The notes: generated from the sequence alone by a model not told the origin. 64,000 nt of DNA from G965261475 sp965261475 [NCBI: bacterium] (GCA_965261475.1 OZ253454.1:372001-436000); one strand, 5' to 3'. Shown: positions 53,861 through 63,618, counted from the stretch's first letter. Numbers and translations: made by a program.

Positions 53861-54919
53861 ATGGACCCTCTAGAAAGCAAAATACGCACTCAGCTTGCCA
53901 AGCTTAAAATAGCCGATAAGAGTGTTTTGCAAAGCGGAGTTATTGACTCTCTAGAAGTCAAAGATACTACAGCCTACATTCATTTATTGTTGCCTGATAA
54001 ATTAAAGCAGCACGCTCAAAGCGTGCAAAAAGATATTGCATCTAGCCTACAAGGGCTCATAGAGATTAAAGAGGTAAAATTTAGCGTCAGCACACAAAAA
54101 GAAGAGGCAAAAGCTCAAAGACAAACTGCTCCTGCTGTGTTAGCAGCAAACCCCAAAAATAGTAGTTTATTGCAAAACTATAAGCATATTATTGTGATAG
54201 CTAGCGGCAAGGGTGGTGTTGGCAAATCTACTGTAGCTCTCAATTTAGCTCTGGCATTAAAAAAGTTAAAATTTATTGTAGCTCTTTTTGATGCTGATAT
54301 TTATGGTCCTTCTATTCCTATGATGATGGGAATGAGGAATCATAAACCAGAGACTGTTGGTGAAAATCTTGTCCCTTTAAATAATTTTGGTATAGAATAT
54401 ATTTCAATGGGGAATTTAGTTGCTGAGGGAGATTCTATTGTGTGGCGAGGACCTATGGTGCATCAAGCAGTGCAGCAATTACTAAGAGATACTAGTTGGT
54501 CGGGAGGTGATTTTATGATTATTGACCTACCTCCCGGTACAGGCGATATACAGATTTCTATTTCACAAATTACTGCTATTACTGGTGCTGTCATTGTTTG
54601 TACTCCGCAAGATTTAGCACTAATTGATGCTAGAAGAGCTATGGCAATGTTTGAGAAGGTGAATATTCCTATTTTAGGAATGGTTGAAAATATGAGTTAT
54701 TTTATTTGCCCTAGCTGCAAGCAACAAACAGCTATTTTTGGCACAGGAGGTGCTCAGCAAGAAAGTAAAAATTTAGGATTTACTTTTTTAGGTAAGATAC
54801 CTCTTGATTTAAAAATACGAGAAGGAGGTGATAGGGGAGTACCAGTGATGATTGAAGAGCATAGTTATTTAACTTCTTCTTATCAAAGCATAGCAGGTGA
54901 GTTATTAAAAACACTATAA
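53861..54919 (+). CDS. mrp: Mrp/ApbC/NBP35-type Fe-S cluster carrier ATPase
   Basis: The 352-residue protein has an N-terminal DUF59/MIP18-like domain (about 1-95). A P-loop ATPase domain follows with VIASGKGGVGKSTVALNLAL, FDADIYGPSIPMMMG, IIDLPPGTGDIQISISQ and VENMSYFICPSCKQQTAIFG (CxxC cluster ligands). It loads Fe-S clusters onto client proteins. It starts 2 bp after the GT7 gene, and a DUF971 protein, a frequent partner of Mrp, follows 39 bp later. Confidence 0.94.
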   Translation: MDPLESKIRTQLAKLKIADKSVLQSGVIDSLEVKDTTAYIHLLLPDKLKQHAQSVQKDIASSLQGLIEIKEVKFSVSTQKEEAKAQRQTAPAVLAANPKNSSLLQNYKHIIVIASGKGGVGKSTVALNLALALKKLKFIVALFDADIYGPSIPMMMGMRNHKPETVGENLVPLNNFGIEYISMGNLVAEGDSIVWRGPMVHQAVQQLLRDTSWSGGDFMIIDLPPGTGDIQISISQITAITGAVIVCTPQDLALIDARRAMAMFEKVNIPILGMVENMSYFICPSCKQQTAIFGTGGAQQESKNLGFTFLGKIPLDLKIREGGDRGVPVMIEEHSYLTSSYQSIAGELLKTL

Positions 54920-54958
54920 AATAGCATATCAATTTTTGTACTGCTTTAATTTTTAAAA

Positions 54959-55249
54959 ATGAGCTACTCTTTTAGAGATATTTTTTTTGACAAAGGTTTT
55001 TTGCATATAGATTGGAAAGATGGAGGTAGTAGGCAGTATGCTTATCGTTTGCTGCGTATTTGTTGTCCTTGTGCTAGTTGTATAGACGAGTGGAGCGGTC
55101 AAAAAATACTAGATGAAACAACAATACCGACGAATATTATTCCTAGAAAAAGTAATTTTGTAGGTAATTATGCTATTCAAATTGAGTGGAGTGACGGTCA
55201 TAATACAGGTATTTATTCTTGGAAACTTCTGTATAAGATAAATAATTAA
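54959..55249 (+). CDS. DUF971 domain protein
   Basis: The 96-residue protein has the DUF971 pattern: LHIDWKDGGSRQYAYRLLRICCPCASCIDEWSGQ and YAIQIEWSDGHNTGIYSWKLL. The CxxC at RICCPCASC matches the family's zinc-type ligands. DUF971 is often fused to or next to Mrp-type ATPases, so an Fe-S role is likely but unproved. Confidence 0.88.
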   Translation: MSYSFRDIFFDKGFLHIDWKDGGSRQYAYRLLRICCPCASCIDEWSGQKILDETTIPTNIIPRKSNFVGNYAIQIEWSDGHNTGIYSWKLLYKINN

Positions 55250-55313
55250 AACCTTTGCTTGTAATAGTTAGTTTTAAATTCGAAAATTCATAATAATTTT
55301 TTAGAGAGCAAAA

Positions 55314-58064
55314 ATGTTGCTTAGTGTAAAGTTGTTAGAAAAAAAATGGAAAGCATCGCAAATAGTAAAACTCAAATTTACGCAACAAGCTTCAGCCTTT
55401 AGTAAAGATAGAGGTCGTACAGAATTACCACATACCGTACAAGCTTGGTTTTTTAATCTTTATCAAAAAGGAGCAAAGATTTGGAACGAATTTTTCGAAT
55501 TCAATATCAAAAACAAGGATCCTATTTGTGTTGATTTTTCTTATTTTCAGTTTTTATCTAGTGTAGATTTTTCAGGTTACTTGCTTGTAGGAGTAGATTT
55601 TTCTTATTGCAGATTTCAGAAGTCTGTTAAATTCGATAATATTAAAGGAGCTTCTGTTAATTTTTTTAATGCAAATTTTTTAAAAGATTTATCTTTTACT
55701 TCTAGTATTTTCGAAAATATCAATTTTACTAAAGCTACTTTTCACCAACAAACAAATTTTTTTGCAACACATTTCAAAACAGCCGATTTTAGTCAAGCAA
55801 AATTTTTAAAGCAAGTAAAATTTGAGAAAACAACATTTCATAGCCCATTGCTCTTTGATAGAAAAATTTTTGCAGAATGTGATTTAACCTTTAGTGGCGT
55901 CAGTTTTATGCAAGATGTTATTTTTAAAAATTGTGCTTTTGATAGTATAAAATTGTTAAATACAGCATTTCAAAAAGATTGTTATTTTCAAGAATCTTGC
56001 TTTTATAATGATGTTGATTTTTTTAACACTAAATTTTTAGGCAATGTGAGTTTTGCTAATTCCGTGTTTCAAAGTAAAACAGATTTTTATAAAGTCGTTT
56101 TTGCAAAGGGAATAAATTTTATTGCTAGTAAGTTTAAAAAAGAGGTCAGTTTTTACGAGGTAGAGCTAGCCTCTTTAAAAGGAATGAATTTTTACCAAAC
56201 CTATTTTGCTGATAAAAATGTCTTTCAAATAAATCAATCTGATGCTAGGACAAGTTTTCATAATGTTGTTTTTAAAAACATTCCAGAATTTGATTTAAAT
56301 GTTATTCAAGACTCAAAATTTTTGCAATTTTGTGCAGTTGAGTTTGTATTGCTAAACAAAAGCACTAGTTGGTTGGTAGAAAATAATATTCTCAATAAGA
56401 TTATACAATTAAGTTTGATTGCTGAAACTCTTCAAGATAAAGATTTAATCAAGAAAATTTTTGATTTGAAGAAAACAATAAATACCAAAATTCAATTTTA
56501 TTTTTTGTTGCAATCATTGTCTGTGAGCTGGTCTACTAGCGATTTTAATTTATTTATAAAATTACTATTATTGCCTCTATTTGTTATTTTTTGGGTTTTT
56601 CAGATGATTTCTTGGACTCTAAAGCAGCTGTTTGGTTTTATTTGGGATTATGGTTTTAGTTGTGGGAGAAGCTATCTTAAGCCAATGCTTTATCTAACCT
56701 CTCTTTATCCACTATTTTATTTTCTCTATAGTAAAATCGGCAAGTTTGGAGTTTGTACAACGGCAGAAACACAAAATTTTCTACTTTCTCACTACATACC
56801 ATTTAGTAGTAATTTTGCATTTTTTCAGAATATCCAAGCTAAGTGTTTTCAATATACACAAAATCTATCTGTTTTTTATTTATCTTTTTTACAAACAGTT
56901 CTTAGTGTAACTTTGCTGATACTGACTATGATTGCACTATACAATAGATTTTTTGTCTTAATTACCAAATACAAGCTATGGCATAGTACTAATTTATCTC
57001 AAACAAAGAATTTAGCTCCATTACAATTAACAACAAGCATAGAAGCAGAAAGTCAAAAAACTCAAAATACAAAAACTACAAGCATAGAAGCAGAAAGTCA
57101 AAAAACTCAAAATACAAAAACTAATAATGCGAGTATTGTCTTATCTGCTAGTCAAAAAACTCCAAAAGAGACAGAGCCTATGCTAGATTCAAAGCAGAAA
57201 ATTACAAAACAACCAGTTTCACCAACAATTCAAGCTGATTGTAATATATTCCTTGAAAGAAAAAGAAAAGCTACACAAGCTGTAGTACGCAACTTACGCA
57301 ATACACAAAACAATCAAAACCAAGCTATTGATTCTAGGGCGCCCATGGATCAACAAGGAATTACAGCTTTGCAACAAAGAATAGAAAAATATATAAAGAA
57401 TATCTCACCTCAACCATCTACTAAAAAGTTTTCTACTAATTGGCCATTTACTCAAATTAGCGGCGCAAACACTGTATCCAGCTCTGATAGCTTGCAACAA
57501 GATGTGCCCGCGCTTAGCAAACAAGCAGATAAAAACCAAGAAAATTTATCTTCTTCGTCCACACAAGCTAGCTTGATAGATAAAAATATTGCTACAGAAA
57601 ACAAGCAACAAAAAAATACAGATTTGAAAGAGCAAGAAGTTGTCAAACAAACACCAGACAACAAGCAAGCTATAACTAACACTCCAGACAACAAGCAAGC
57701 TATAGCTAACACTCCAGACAACAAGCAAGCTCTAACTAACACTCCAGACAACAAGCAAGCTATGACTAACACTCCAGACAACAAGCAAGCTATGACTAAC
57801 ACTCCAGACAACAAGCAAGCTATGACTAACACTCCAGACAACAAGCAAGCTATGACTAACACTCCAGACAACAAGCAAGCTATGACTAACACTCCAGACA
57901 ACAAGCAAGCTATGACTAACACTCCAGACAACAAGCAAGCTATGACTAACACTCCAGACAACAAGCAAGCTATGACTAACACTCCAGACAACAAGCAAGC
58001 TATGACTAACACTCCAGACAACAAGCAAGCTATGACTAATATTTTTGATCTTGACGAGTGCTAG
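55314..58064 (+). CDS. Pentapeptide-repeat-like membrane protein with decapeptide tail
   Basis: The 916-residue protein has three parts. Residues about 75-320 are a pentapeptide-repeat-like stack (VDFSG, FSYCRF, NFFNANF, NFTKATF, DFSQAKF with Phe at the central positions), a right-handed beta-helix fold. About 405-450, 475-495 and 530-560 are hydrophobic membrane segments. About 575-916 is a polar, Gln/Asn/Lys-rich disordered tail with a 45-bp duplication near 57030-57120. It ends in 13 decapeptide units DNKQA(I/L/M)(T/A)NTP (57661-58050). The fold is recognised but the function is not. The tail should be cytoplasmic or extracellular; topology is uncertain. Confidence 0.75.
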   Translation: MLLSVKLLEKKWKASQIVKLKFTQQASAFSKDRGRTELPHTVQAWFFNLYQKGAKIWNEFFEFNIKNKDPICVDFSYFQFLSSVDFSGYLLVGVDFSYCRFQKSVKFDNIKGASVNFFNANFLKDLSFTSSIFENINFTKATFHQQTNFFATHFKTADFSQAKFLKQVKFEKTTFHSPLLFDRKIFAECDLTFSGVSFMQDVIFKNCAFDSIKLLNTAFQKDCYFQESCFYNDVDFFNTKFLGNVSFANSVFQSKTDFYKVVFAKGINFIASKFKKEVSFYEVELASLKGMNFYQTYFADKNVFQINQSDARTSFHNVVFKNIPEFDLNVIQDSKFLQFCAVEFVLLNKSTSWLVENNILNKIIQLSLIAETLQDKDLIKKIFDLKKTINTKIQFYFLLQSLSVSWSTSDFNLFIKLLLLPLFVIFWVFQMISWTLKQLFGFIWDYGFSCGRSYLKPMLYLTSLYPLFYFLYSKIGKFGVCTTAETQNFLLSHYIPFSSNFAFFQNIQAKCFQYTQNLSVFYLSFLQTVLSVTLLILTMIALYNRFFVLITKYKLWHSTNLSQTKNLAPLQLTTSIEAESQKTQNTKTTSIEAESQKTQNTKTNNASIVLSASQKTPKETEPMLDSKQKITKQPVSPTIQADCNIFLERKRKATQAVVRNLRNTQNNQNQAIDSRAPMDQQGITALQQRIEKYIKNISPQPSTKKFSTNWPFTQISGANTVSSSDSLQQDVPALSKQADKNQENLSSSSTQASLIDKNIATENKQQKNTDLKEQEVVKQTPDNKQAITNTPDNKQAIANTPDNKQALTNTPDNKQAMTNTPDNKQAMTNTPDNKQAMTNTPDNKQAMTNTPDNKQAMTNTPDNKQAMTNTPDNKQAMTNTPDNKQAMTNTPDNKQAMTNTPDNKQAMTNIFDLDEC
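57661..58050 (+). repeat. thirteen 30-bp units encoding DNKQAMTNTP
   Basis: Units recur every 30 bp from 57661. The first three differ slightly (ITN, IAN, LTN), units 4-12 are identical, and the last is cut short. Near identity implies active copy-number change without loss of frame. Confidence 0.95.
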
Positions 58065-58142
58065 CCTTATGGTATTTTTTTACTAGCTATTAGAGATAGA
58101 TAATTCAATCTTGCTCTTACTAACTACAATTTAACCTCTCTT

Positions 58143-59087
58143 GTGGAACATAATCTTTACTGTCAGCTTCAAGCATACCTCCAATATTATTTTAGCAAAC
58201 AAAATTTTATTCCTCTTGCTCAGGACAAAGTAGAAAAAAAAGAATTCATTCTACCGAGCATAAAGGAGTCCGACATTACCCAGAAACCAGCAGCTCAAGT
58301 AGCTATTAACCCGAATATAACTCGTCAAAATTTTATTCCTCTTGCTCAGGACAAAGTAGAAAAAAAAGAATTCATTCTACCGAGCATAAAGGAGTCCGAC
58401 ATTACCCAGAAACCAGCAGCTCAAGTAGCTATTAACCCTAATATCACTCGTCAAAATTTTAAGAATTTATCTCTTAGAGCTAACAAGAGCTATGATGCAA
58501 AACAAGTTAGCATCTCAGAATCACTCGATTCGCTCAGATTAAGAATACACGAGTGCCAAGAATGTAATTTGTGTTTAGGTAGAAAAAATATAGTCTATGG
58601 ACAAGGAAACCAAAGAGCAAATTTACTTATTATTGGAGAAGCGCCAGGCGCAGAAGAAGATAAAAAAGGAATTCCGTTTGTAGGCAAAGCAGGACAACTC
58701 TTAGATAAGATGTTGCTAGCTATTGCGGTTGCTAGAGAAGCAGTTTATGTTACCAACCTTGTAAAATGCCGACCACCAAATAATAGAAATCCATACTTTG
58801 ATGAAATGCAAACATGTTTTACAATTTTAAAAAAACAAATTCATTTTATCTCACCTCAACTTATTGTGCTTTTAGGCTCTGTGGCATTTAAATGGATTTT
58901 TCCTCAAGAAGGAGGAATTATCAAAAATCATGGCAAGTTATTCTCTTATACTTGCAAAGATATAAAAATTCCAACAATTGCTACTTTTCACCCTGCCTAT
59001 CTTTTAAGGAAACCGGAGGAACTTCCTGTAGCGTGGCAGGATTTTCGTAAAATTAGACAATTAATTCTTCGTTTAGGGATTGTATAG
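58143..59087 (+). CDS. Uracil-DNA glycosylase family 4-like, with duplicated N-terminal linker
   Basis: The 314-residue protein starts at a GTG. The C-terminal about 200 residues are a UDG of family 4: CQECNLCLGRKNIVYGQGN (4Fe-4S ligands), LLIIGEAPGAEEDKKGIPFVGKAGQLLDKML (catalytic loop), VYVTNLVKCRPPNNRNP, SPQLIVLLGSVA and FHPAYLLRKP. It removes uracil from DNA. The N-terminal part holds two near-identical 126-bp copies (58200-58451, QNFIPLAQDKVEKKEFILPS...) between helix and catalytic domain, not seen in usual family-4 enzymes. Confidence 0.9.
   Translation: MEHNLYCQLQAYLQYYFSKQNFIPLAQDKVEKKEFILPSIKESDITQKPAAQVAINPNITRQNFIPLAQDKVEKKEFILPSIKESDITQKPAAQVAINPNITRQNFKNLSLRANKSYDAKQVSISESLDSLRLRIHECQECNLCLGRKNIVYGQGNQRANLLIIGEAPGAEEDKKGIPFVGKAGQLLDKMLLAIAVAREAVYVTNLVKCRPPNNRNPYFDEMQTCFTILKKQIHFISPQLIVLLGSVAFKWIFPQEGGIIKNHGKLFSYTCKDIKIPTIATFHPAYLLRKPEELPVAWQDFRKIRQLILRLGIV
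58200..58451 (+). repeat. two tandem 126-bp units in the uracil-DNA glycosylase gene
   Basis: Copies start at 58200 and 58326 and differ at only a few bases. 126 bp is 42 codons, so the frame is kept. A third partial start (QNF) follows. Confidence 0.92.
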
Positions 59088-59507
59088 TAAGACTCTACGA
59101 AAATATAGTTTTTTAGGAACATAATAAAAATCAAAAATAATAGGATCACCAGAAACATCTTGTGCTCTTTTATGAATTTTCCACCTTTGCTTTTTATCTA
59201 CGCTCAGAGGTAAAAAGTTTTCTATTTCTACTGCTACTTGTTTTGGGCTCAGACTTGCTAATCTTTTTCGTAATTCTATTAAAATAGAATCTATTTCTAA
59301 AAATAAAACTCTTCTTTGTAGCCAAGATTTATTTAAATTATCTACATAAATTGTTTTATAAAAAATTAAACCCGCGATACTCAAAAGCAAAAAACTCAAG
59401 ATAGTAACGCTAATCAAGATAAAACCTCTGTGGGTTTTTTTAATTTTACTACAATTACTAGATATTTTTTGCGTAAGAAAGCAATGTTTGAGTGGACGCA
59501 TTAGCAA
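59073..59507 (-). CDS. Pilin-like / minor pseudopilin protein
   Basis: The 144-residue protein has a basic leader ending in HRG, then FILISVTILSFLLLSIAGLIFYKTIYV. This is a prepilin-like segment with Gly before the hydrophobic helix, but Ser where the usual Glu(+5) sits, as in minor pseudopilins such as GspK/PilX. The rest is short and not recognised. It overlaps scpA by 50 bp and is the last gene of the secretin operon; its 3' end overlaps the uracil-DNA glycosylase by 15 bp. The start is uncertain. Confidence 0.55.
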   Translation of the reverse strand: MLMRPLKHCFLTQKISSNCSKIKKTHRGFILISVTILSFLLLSIAGLIFYKTIYVDNLNKSWLQRRVLFLEIDSILIELRKRLASLSPKQVAVEIENFLPLSVDKKQRWKIHKRAQDVSGDPIIFDFYYVPKKLYFRRVLLYNP

Positions 59508-60234
59508 ATTTTGTAGTAGTGTAACAAAAAATTTCTCCTAAGTACTCTTTTTGTTCTATTCTAATCCAGTGCAGGCGACAAAGCTCTAGCATTAAAATCA
59601 AAGCAGCTATTTTCTCTTGCAAAAGGTAAAATAAACAAAATAATTCTTGTAAGCTGAAAGAGTTTTTTTGCTTGAAGTTTGCTAGTATTTTGCTAAAAAT
59701 ATTTTCGCTATTTACACGGAATTCAGGAAGGTTAAATTTGGGAGGTTCTTTTTTTGTTTGCTCTTTGATATTTTTATAGATACTCAGTAAATCTGGAATA
59801 TTGAGCTCTACTTCATCTTTTTGTTTGTGAGTTTTTGCTCTTGGAAAAGTGTCTGTATAAAGCCACTTCATTTTTGCAAGCAAATTGCTTATTTTTTTGA
59901 TTTTATCATATTCTATTAACTGTTTTCTTAGTGTTTCTTCGGTCTCAATTTCTTCTTCATCTTTGATTTTTGTATGAGGGAGCAGGCTTCTAGTTTTCAT
60001 AGCAACCAAACTAGCAGCTATAGAAACAAAATGCCCTACATTTTCTAAATTAAATTTTTTTGCTTCTTTTATATACTCTAAGAATGGTACGCAAAGCTCT
60101 ACTAGAGGCACTGTTTGGATATCTAATTTTTTTTTTTTGATGAGATGCAATAAAACATCTAGAGGTCCCTGAAAGATTTTGATGCTAACTTGTAGTGGAT
60201 TGAATAATTCGGTATTATAGAAGTTTTTATTCAT
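59458..60234 (-). CDS. scpA: Segregation and condensation protein A
   Basis: The 258-residue protein has the ScpA pattern: FQGPLDVLLHLIKKKKLDIQTVPLVELCVPFLEYI, VSIAASLVAMKTRSLLP and a C-terminal winged-helix region. It is the kleisin of the SMC-ScpAB chromosome-condensing complex. scpB and smc are not in the window. It is unusually located between a secretin gene (8-bp overlap) and a pilin-like gene. Confidence 0.9.
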   Translation of the reverse strand: MNKNFYNTELFNPLQVSIKIFQGPLDVLLHLIKKKKLDIQTVPLVELCVPFLEYIKEAKKFNLENVGHFVSIAASLVAMKTRSLLPHTKIKDEEEIETEETLRKQLIEYDKIKKISNLLAKMKWLYTDTFPRAKTHKQKDEVELNIPDLLSIYKNIKEQTKKEPPKFNLPEFRVNSENIFSKILANFKQKNSFSLQELFCLFYLLQEKIAALILMLELCRLHWIRIEQKEYLGEIFCYTTTKFANASTQTLLSYAKNI

Positions 60235-62779
60235 CCTTTAGAATATTATCAATATCAACTTTGATGTTTTTACGCAGATCTTTTAGAGGAGTGTTTATTT
60301 GTTCTATTGCTTTTTTATTGATATTCGCTTGGTCCTCTGCGGTTCTAACAATGGTAGGGGTAATAAAAATCACTAAATTTACTTTCCTAGAGCTACTAGT
60401 TTTGGTTTTAAATAAATAACCTAGGAATGGAATATCACCTAAGCAAGGCACTTTCCTCTCTATTGTTTGTTTTTCGTCATTCACTAACCCTCCTAAAGCA
60501 AGTGTTTCTCCGCTTTTGACTATTACTTCTGTTGTTAGTGCTCTTTTGAGCGTAGTTGGTAGAGTATCATCGTCATTATTGGTACCTGCAACACTAGTAT
60601 TTTCTTGAGATATTTCCAGAGTAATATAATCACCAGAGTTAATGTGTGGTAAAATTTCTATTTTTACACCTATGTCTTTGTAATCATAATTTGGAGTTAC
60701 AGTGCCATTACTACTAATAGAAGTAGAAGTCAAGATTGGTCTATTTTCACCAACATTAATGACTGCCTTTTTGTTGTTGAGTGTGATGATTTTAGGGTTA
60801 GAGAGGATATTTACCTCTGTGTCTGTAGCTAGTGCTCTAATAAAAGAAGAGTATCCCACATAATCAGCACCGCCATAGCTAAATACATCTCCAAAGACCC
60901 CCGCTATAGCTCCTGTACCTAAACCTGCGATACCTCCCGCTCCCGCTTCTGCGGTCCCTGTTTGCACCCCTCCTATCGTAGAAGGCAGAGGTCTCGCGCC
61001 ACTATTACCAGGAGTAGTAAAGTTAAAAACTCCTGTAGGCTTATTTTCACTGCCTACAATTCCAGACCTACTATAGTTCAAACCCAGATCTAGTGTTTTA
61101 TTCAAAGAAACTTCTACAATTAGAGCTTCTACAAATACCTGAGGTCTCACTATATCTAAATCTTTAATTGCATTGATTATAATATTATATTGTGCTTGGT
61201 TAGCGTAAATAATTAAAGAATTTGTTTCATCATCTGCTACAATAGAAAGCTGGTTTTCTTTACCTGCTTCCTTGTTAGTAGTTTTGATTGGAGTAGCTAC
61301 CGCTTTTTTGTTTTTTTTTGTTTTAATAAGCTGTTCTGTTTTTGCTTCTGCTATTGATGATACAGCTTGTTTAGTGATATTAGAGCTAATGTTGCTTAAA
61401 ATAGCAGCTATATTTGTTGCTCTTGCGTGCTTGACGGGATAAAAATAAAATTTAAATCCTTGAGAATCTGTTACAGTTCTAGGCTTATCAAACTGCAGCA
61501 CAAAATTTCTAATTTTTTCAATAGTTTTGGCGGTCCCTAAGAGGATCAAAGAATTAGTGCCGCTTTCTACAAAAGTTTTTAATTTCAAAGGAGACGCCGC
61601 AGCTACTCTACTTTGAAAGACTTGGTTAACTAGTTTGGAGACTGTATTAGCATCGCTGTGTAAAATAGGAATTACTTCCAAAACAATATTTTCTGTTGCT
61701 TGGTCTATTTTTTTGACATAGCGGACTAGTTTTTCAATGGTTTTGTCTGGTCCATAAGCAATAAAACTATTGGTATCCTCAATAGGTATAATGATACTAC
61801 CTTCTATAGTAATAGTTCCTCCTTTCTTAGGAGCTGCAGTTTTGAATACTTTTTGCAAAAAATTAATTACATCGTTTACTTTTAGATATTGAATCGCAAT
61901 GAATTGTATCTTAAAACCTGCGATTTCAAGATCCGCAACACTAACATCGAGTTTTTTAATTAAATCTTCTAAAATTTTAATTTCATTCGCTCTAGCTACA
62001 GCAATAATTTCATTTTTCTCTTTATTGTAAGAAAAAAACTGCTCTCTACTAGTTGTAGTGTTTTTGTTAATTACTTTTTGTAAAACAACTTTTAATTGGT
62101 TGACAGGTATATATTTGAGGGGATATTTTTTGACTTGATAATCTGTTTTGGTATCAAAGACCTTGACTAACTCTGCGATGCGTTTTGTATTCTCAAGTGT
62201 ATCTTTGATAATAAAAGAATTGGTTGGGTCAAATCTGATGATGGTTCCAGATTTAGAAAGAAAAGGGTTGATTGCCTTAAAAACCGTATTGATATTAGTA
62301 TTTTCTACTAAAATAACGCGAGTAACTATAATATTAGAGCCAAAATCAGCACTATCCTTTGATTCTGTATTACTAATCAAAGCTTTTTTAGCGTCATTCA
62401 CATTGACAACTCTGATAATATTATTTGCTTCTTGAATCAATCTTAAATCATTTACTACTAATATTTTTTCAAAAATATCGTAAGCCTCTTCAATAGAATA
62501 TTTTTTAGGAGAAATGAGGGTGATGCGACGATTTTTTAAATCTCTTTCGTGGAAAAGAAAAGATTTTCTTGTAAATTGACTAATCACATCTAGTAAGGTG
62601 CGTACTTCTATATTTTGAAAGTTTAACTCTACTAGCTCTCCTGCTTCAGGCGCACTTCCTTTTTGGGGGATTATTAACTCAGTCCCTTTTTCTCTAGTTT
62701 GAGCTATGACATCTGTTATTACTAGCATAGATATTATCACACATAGTAAAATACAAATTTTTTTAAAATTTTGATTCAT
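60227..62779 (-). CDS. gspD: General secretion pathway secretin GspD (long form)
   Basis: The 850-residue protein has a signal peptide (KICILLCVIISMLVITDVIA). An N0 domain (VELNFQNIEVRTLLDVISQFT) and several N1-like repeated KH domains (VNQLKVVLQKVI, VNDVINFLQKVF, NTVSKLVNQVF, ATNIAAILSNI) follow. The secretin barrel comes next, starting VFVEALIVEVSLNKTLDLG and including NILSNPKIITLNNKKAVINVGENRP and VVIFITPTIVR. It is longer than the usual 650-710. It forms the outer-membrane pore of a type II secretion or pilus system. It overlaps the upstream TPR protein by 17 bp. Confidence 0.93.
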   Translation of the reverse strand: MNQNFKKICILLCVIISMLVITDVIAQTREKGTELIIPQKGSAPEAGELVELNFQNIEVRTLLDVISQFTRKSFLFHERDLKNRRITLISPKKYSIEEAYDIFEKILVVNDLRLIQEANNIIRVVNVNDAKKALISNTESKDSADFGSNIIVTRVILVENTNINTVFKAINPFLSKSGTIIRFDPTNSFIIKDTLENTKRIAELVKVFDTKTDYQVKKYPLKYIPVNQLKVVLQKVINKNTTTSREQFFSYNKEKNEIIAVARANEIKILEDLIKKLDVSVADLEIAGFKIQFIAIQYLKVNDVINFLQKVFKTAAPKKGGTITIEGSIIIPIEDTNSFIAYGPDKTIEKLVRYVKKIDQATENIVLEVIPILHSDANTVSKLVNQVFQSRVAAASPLKLKTFVESGTNSLILLGTAKTIEKIRNFVLQFDKPRTVTDSQGFKFYFYPVKHARATNIAAILSNISSNITKQAVSSIAEAKTEQLIKTKKNKKAVATPIKTTNKEAGKENQLSIVADDETNSLIIYANQAQYNIIINAIKDLDIVRPQVFVEALIVEVSLNKTLDLGLNYSRSGIVGSENKPTGVFNFTTPGNSGARPLPSTIGGVQTGTAEAGAGGIAGLGTGAIAGVFGDVFSYGGADYVGYSSFIRALATDTEVNILSNPKIITLNNKKAVINVGENRPILTSTSISSNGTVTPNYDYKDIGVKIEILPHINSGDYITLEISQENTSVAGTNNDDDTLPTTLKRALTTEVIVKSGETLALGGLVNDEKQTIERKVPCLGDIPFLGYLFKTKTSSSRKVNLVIFITPTIVRTAEDQANINKKAIEQINTPLKDLRKNIKVDIDNILKDE

Positions 62780-63512
62780 TGTTTACTCCAAATTTTTTTT
62801 CAAATAACCGTATAAAAATTTTTTTTTCTTTTGTCAGTATCTCTTGGTTATATTTTTCTGCTTGCTCTTTTGCTCCTCTCATACCTCCTAAATAAAATTG
62901 ATACTCAAAAAAGAAGGTTAAATAAGATATAGCATATTGCTCAGCTTCCCAAGTTTCTATTATATAATAAATAAGACTTGTATTCAATAAAAAACTAGCA
63001 AAAGCCAATATGTAATTATTACTATACGCAAATCCTAAACCAGGGACTATAGATAGCAGCAAGGCTTTTTCAGGGTCTAATAATTCTATATTTTTTGAAG
63101 TATAAAAATTATCTTTTATTTTTGCAGCCTCCCAATAAAATTGTGCATTATTTAAATTGTTAAGTTGTAAATATGCTAGTGAGGTTAACCCTAAAATTTC
63201 AATATTCTTGTTTTGGGCAATTTGTTTGTTTCCAAGTTTTATGAGTTTATTATAATCTCTAATCAAATAGTAATTTTTTGCCAAGAACTTATCTAGCGCT
63301 AAACTTCTTTGGTGATAATAGAACTTCAATCTATTTAACTCTGAAATAGAGCGGTAATAGTCTTTTTGTAAAAAAAAAGATTCCGCTAAACTCCAATGAA
63401 ACTCCAATTCTTCTGTAGAAAATGCTTTTGTTTGAGCAAAAAGAATATTAGCCCAACAAATACACAAAACAAACAGCAACAATATTTTGTGGTAATTACT
63501 AAGTTGTCTCAA
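62763..63512 (-). CDS. TPR-like exported protein with C-terminal hydrophobic helices
   Basis: The 249-residue protein has a signal peptide (HKILLLFVLCICWANILFAQ). A helical repeat region follows (about 30-150: AESFFLQKDYYRSISELNRLKFYY, LGLTSLAYLQLNNLNNAQFYWEAAKI), then PEKALLLSIVPGLGFAYSNNYILAFASFLLNTSLIYYII with hydrophobic helices. TPR-like repeats plus a small membrane part upstream of a secretin suggest a pilotin- or assembly-type role. The family is not recognised. Confidence 0.55.
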   Translation of the reverse strand: MRQLSNYHKILLLFVLCICWANILFAQTKAFSTEELEFHWSLAESFFLQKDYYRSISELNRLKFYYHQRSLALDKFLAKNYYLIRDYNKLIKLGNKQIAQNKNIEILGLTSLAYLQLNNLNNAQFYWEAAKIKDNFYTSKNIELLDPEKALLLSIVPGLGFAYSNNYILAFASFLLNTSLIYYIIETWEAEQYAISYLTFFFEYQFYLGGMRGAKEQAEKYNQEILTKEKKIFIRLFEKKFGVNNESKF

Positions 63513-63618
63513 AAGTAGGTTTGCAGTATAAAAAAGCTTATGGTTTACAAGTATTAGCTAGTAATATGATATTAGGTTGCAAACTACACCTGCAATTATT
63601 TAAACAATTTTTATACTT

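Noticed and set aside
57452-58028. Long minus-strand frames across the decapeptide repeat
   Set aside because: They arise because the 30-bp unit has no stop in several frames; the composition is a pure repeat and the plus-strand protein explains the DNA.
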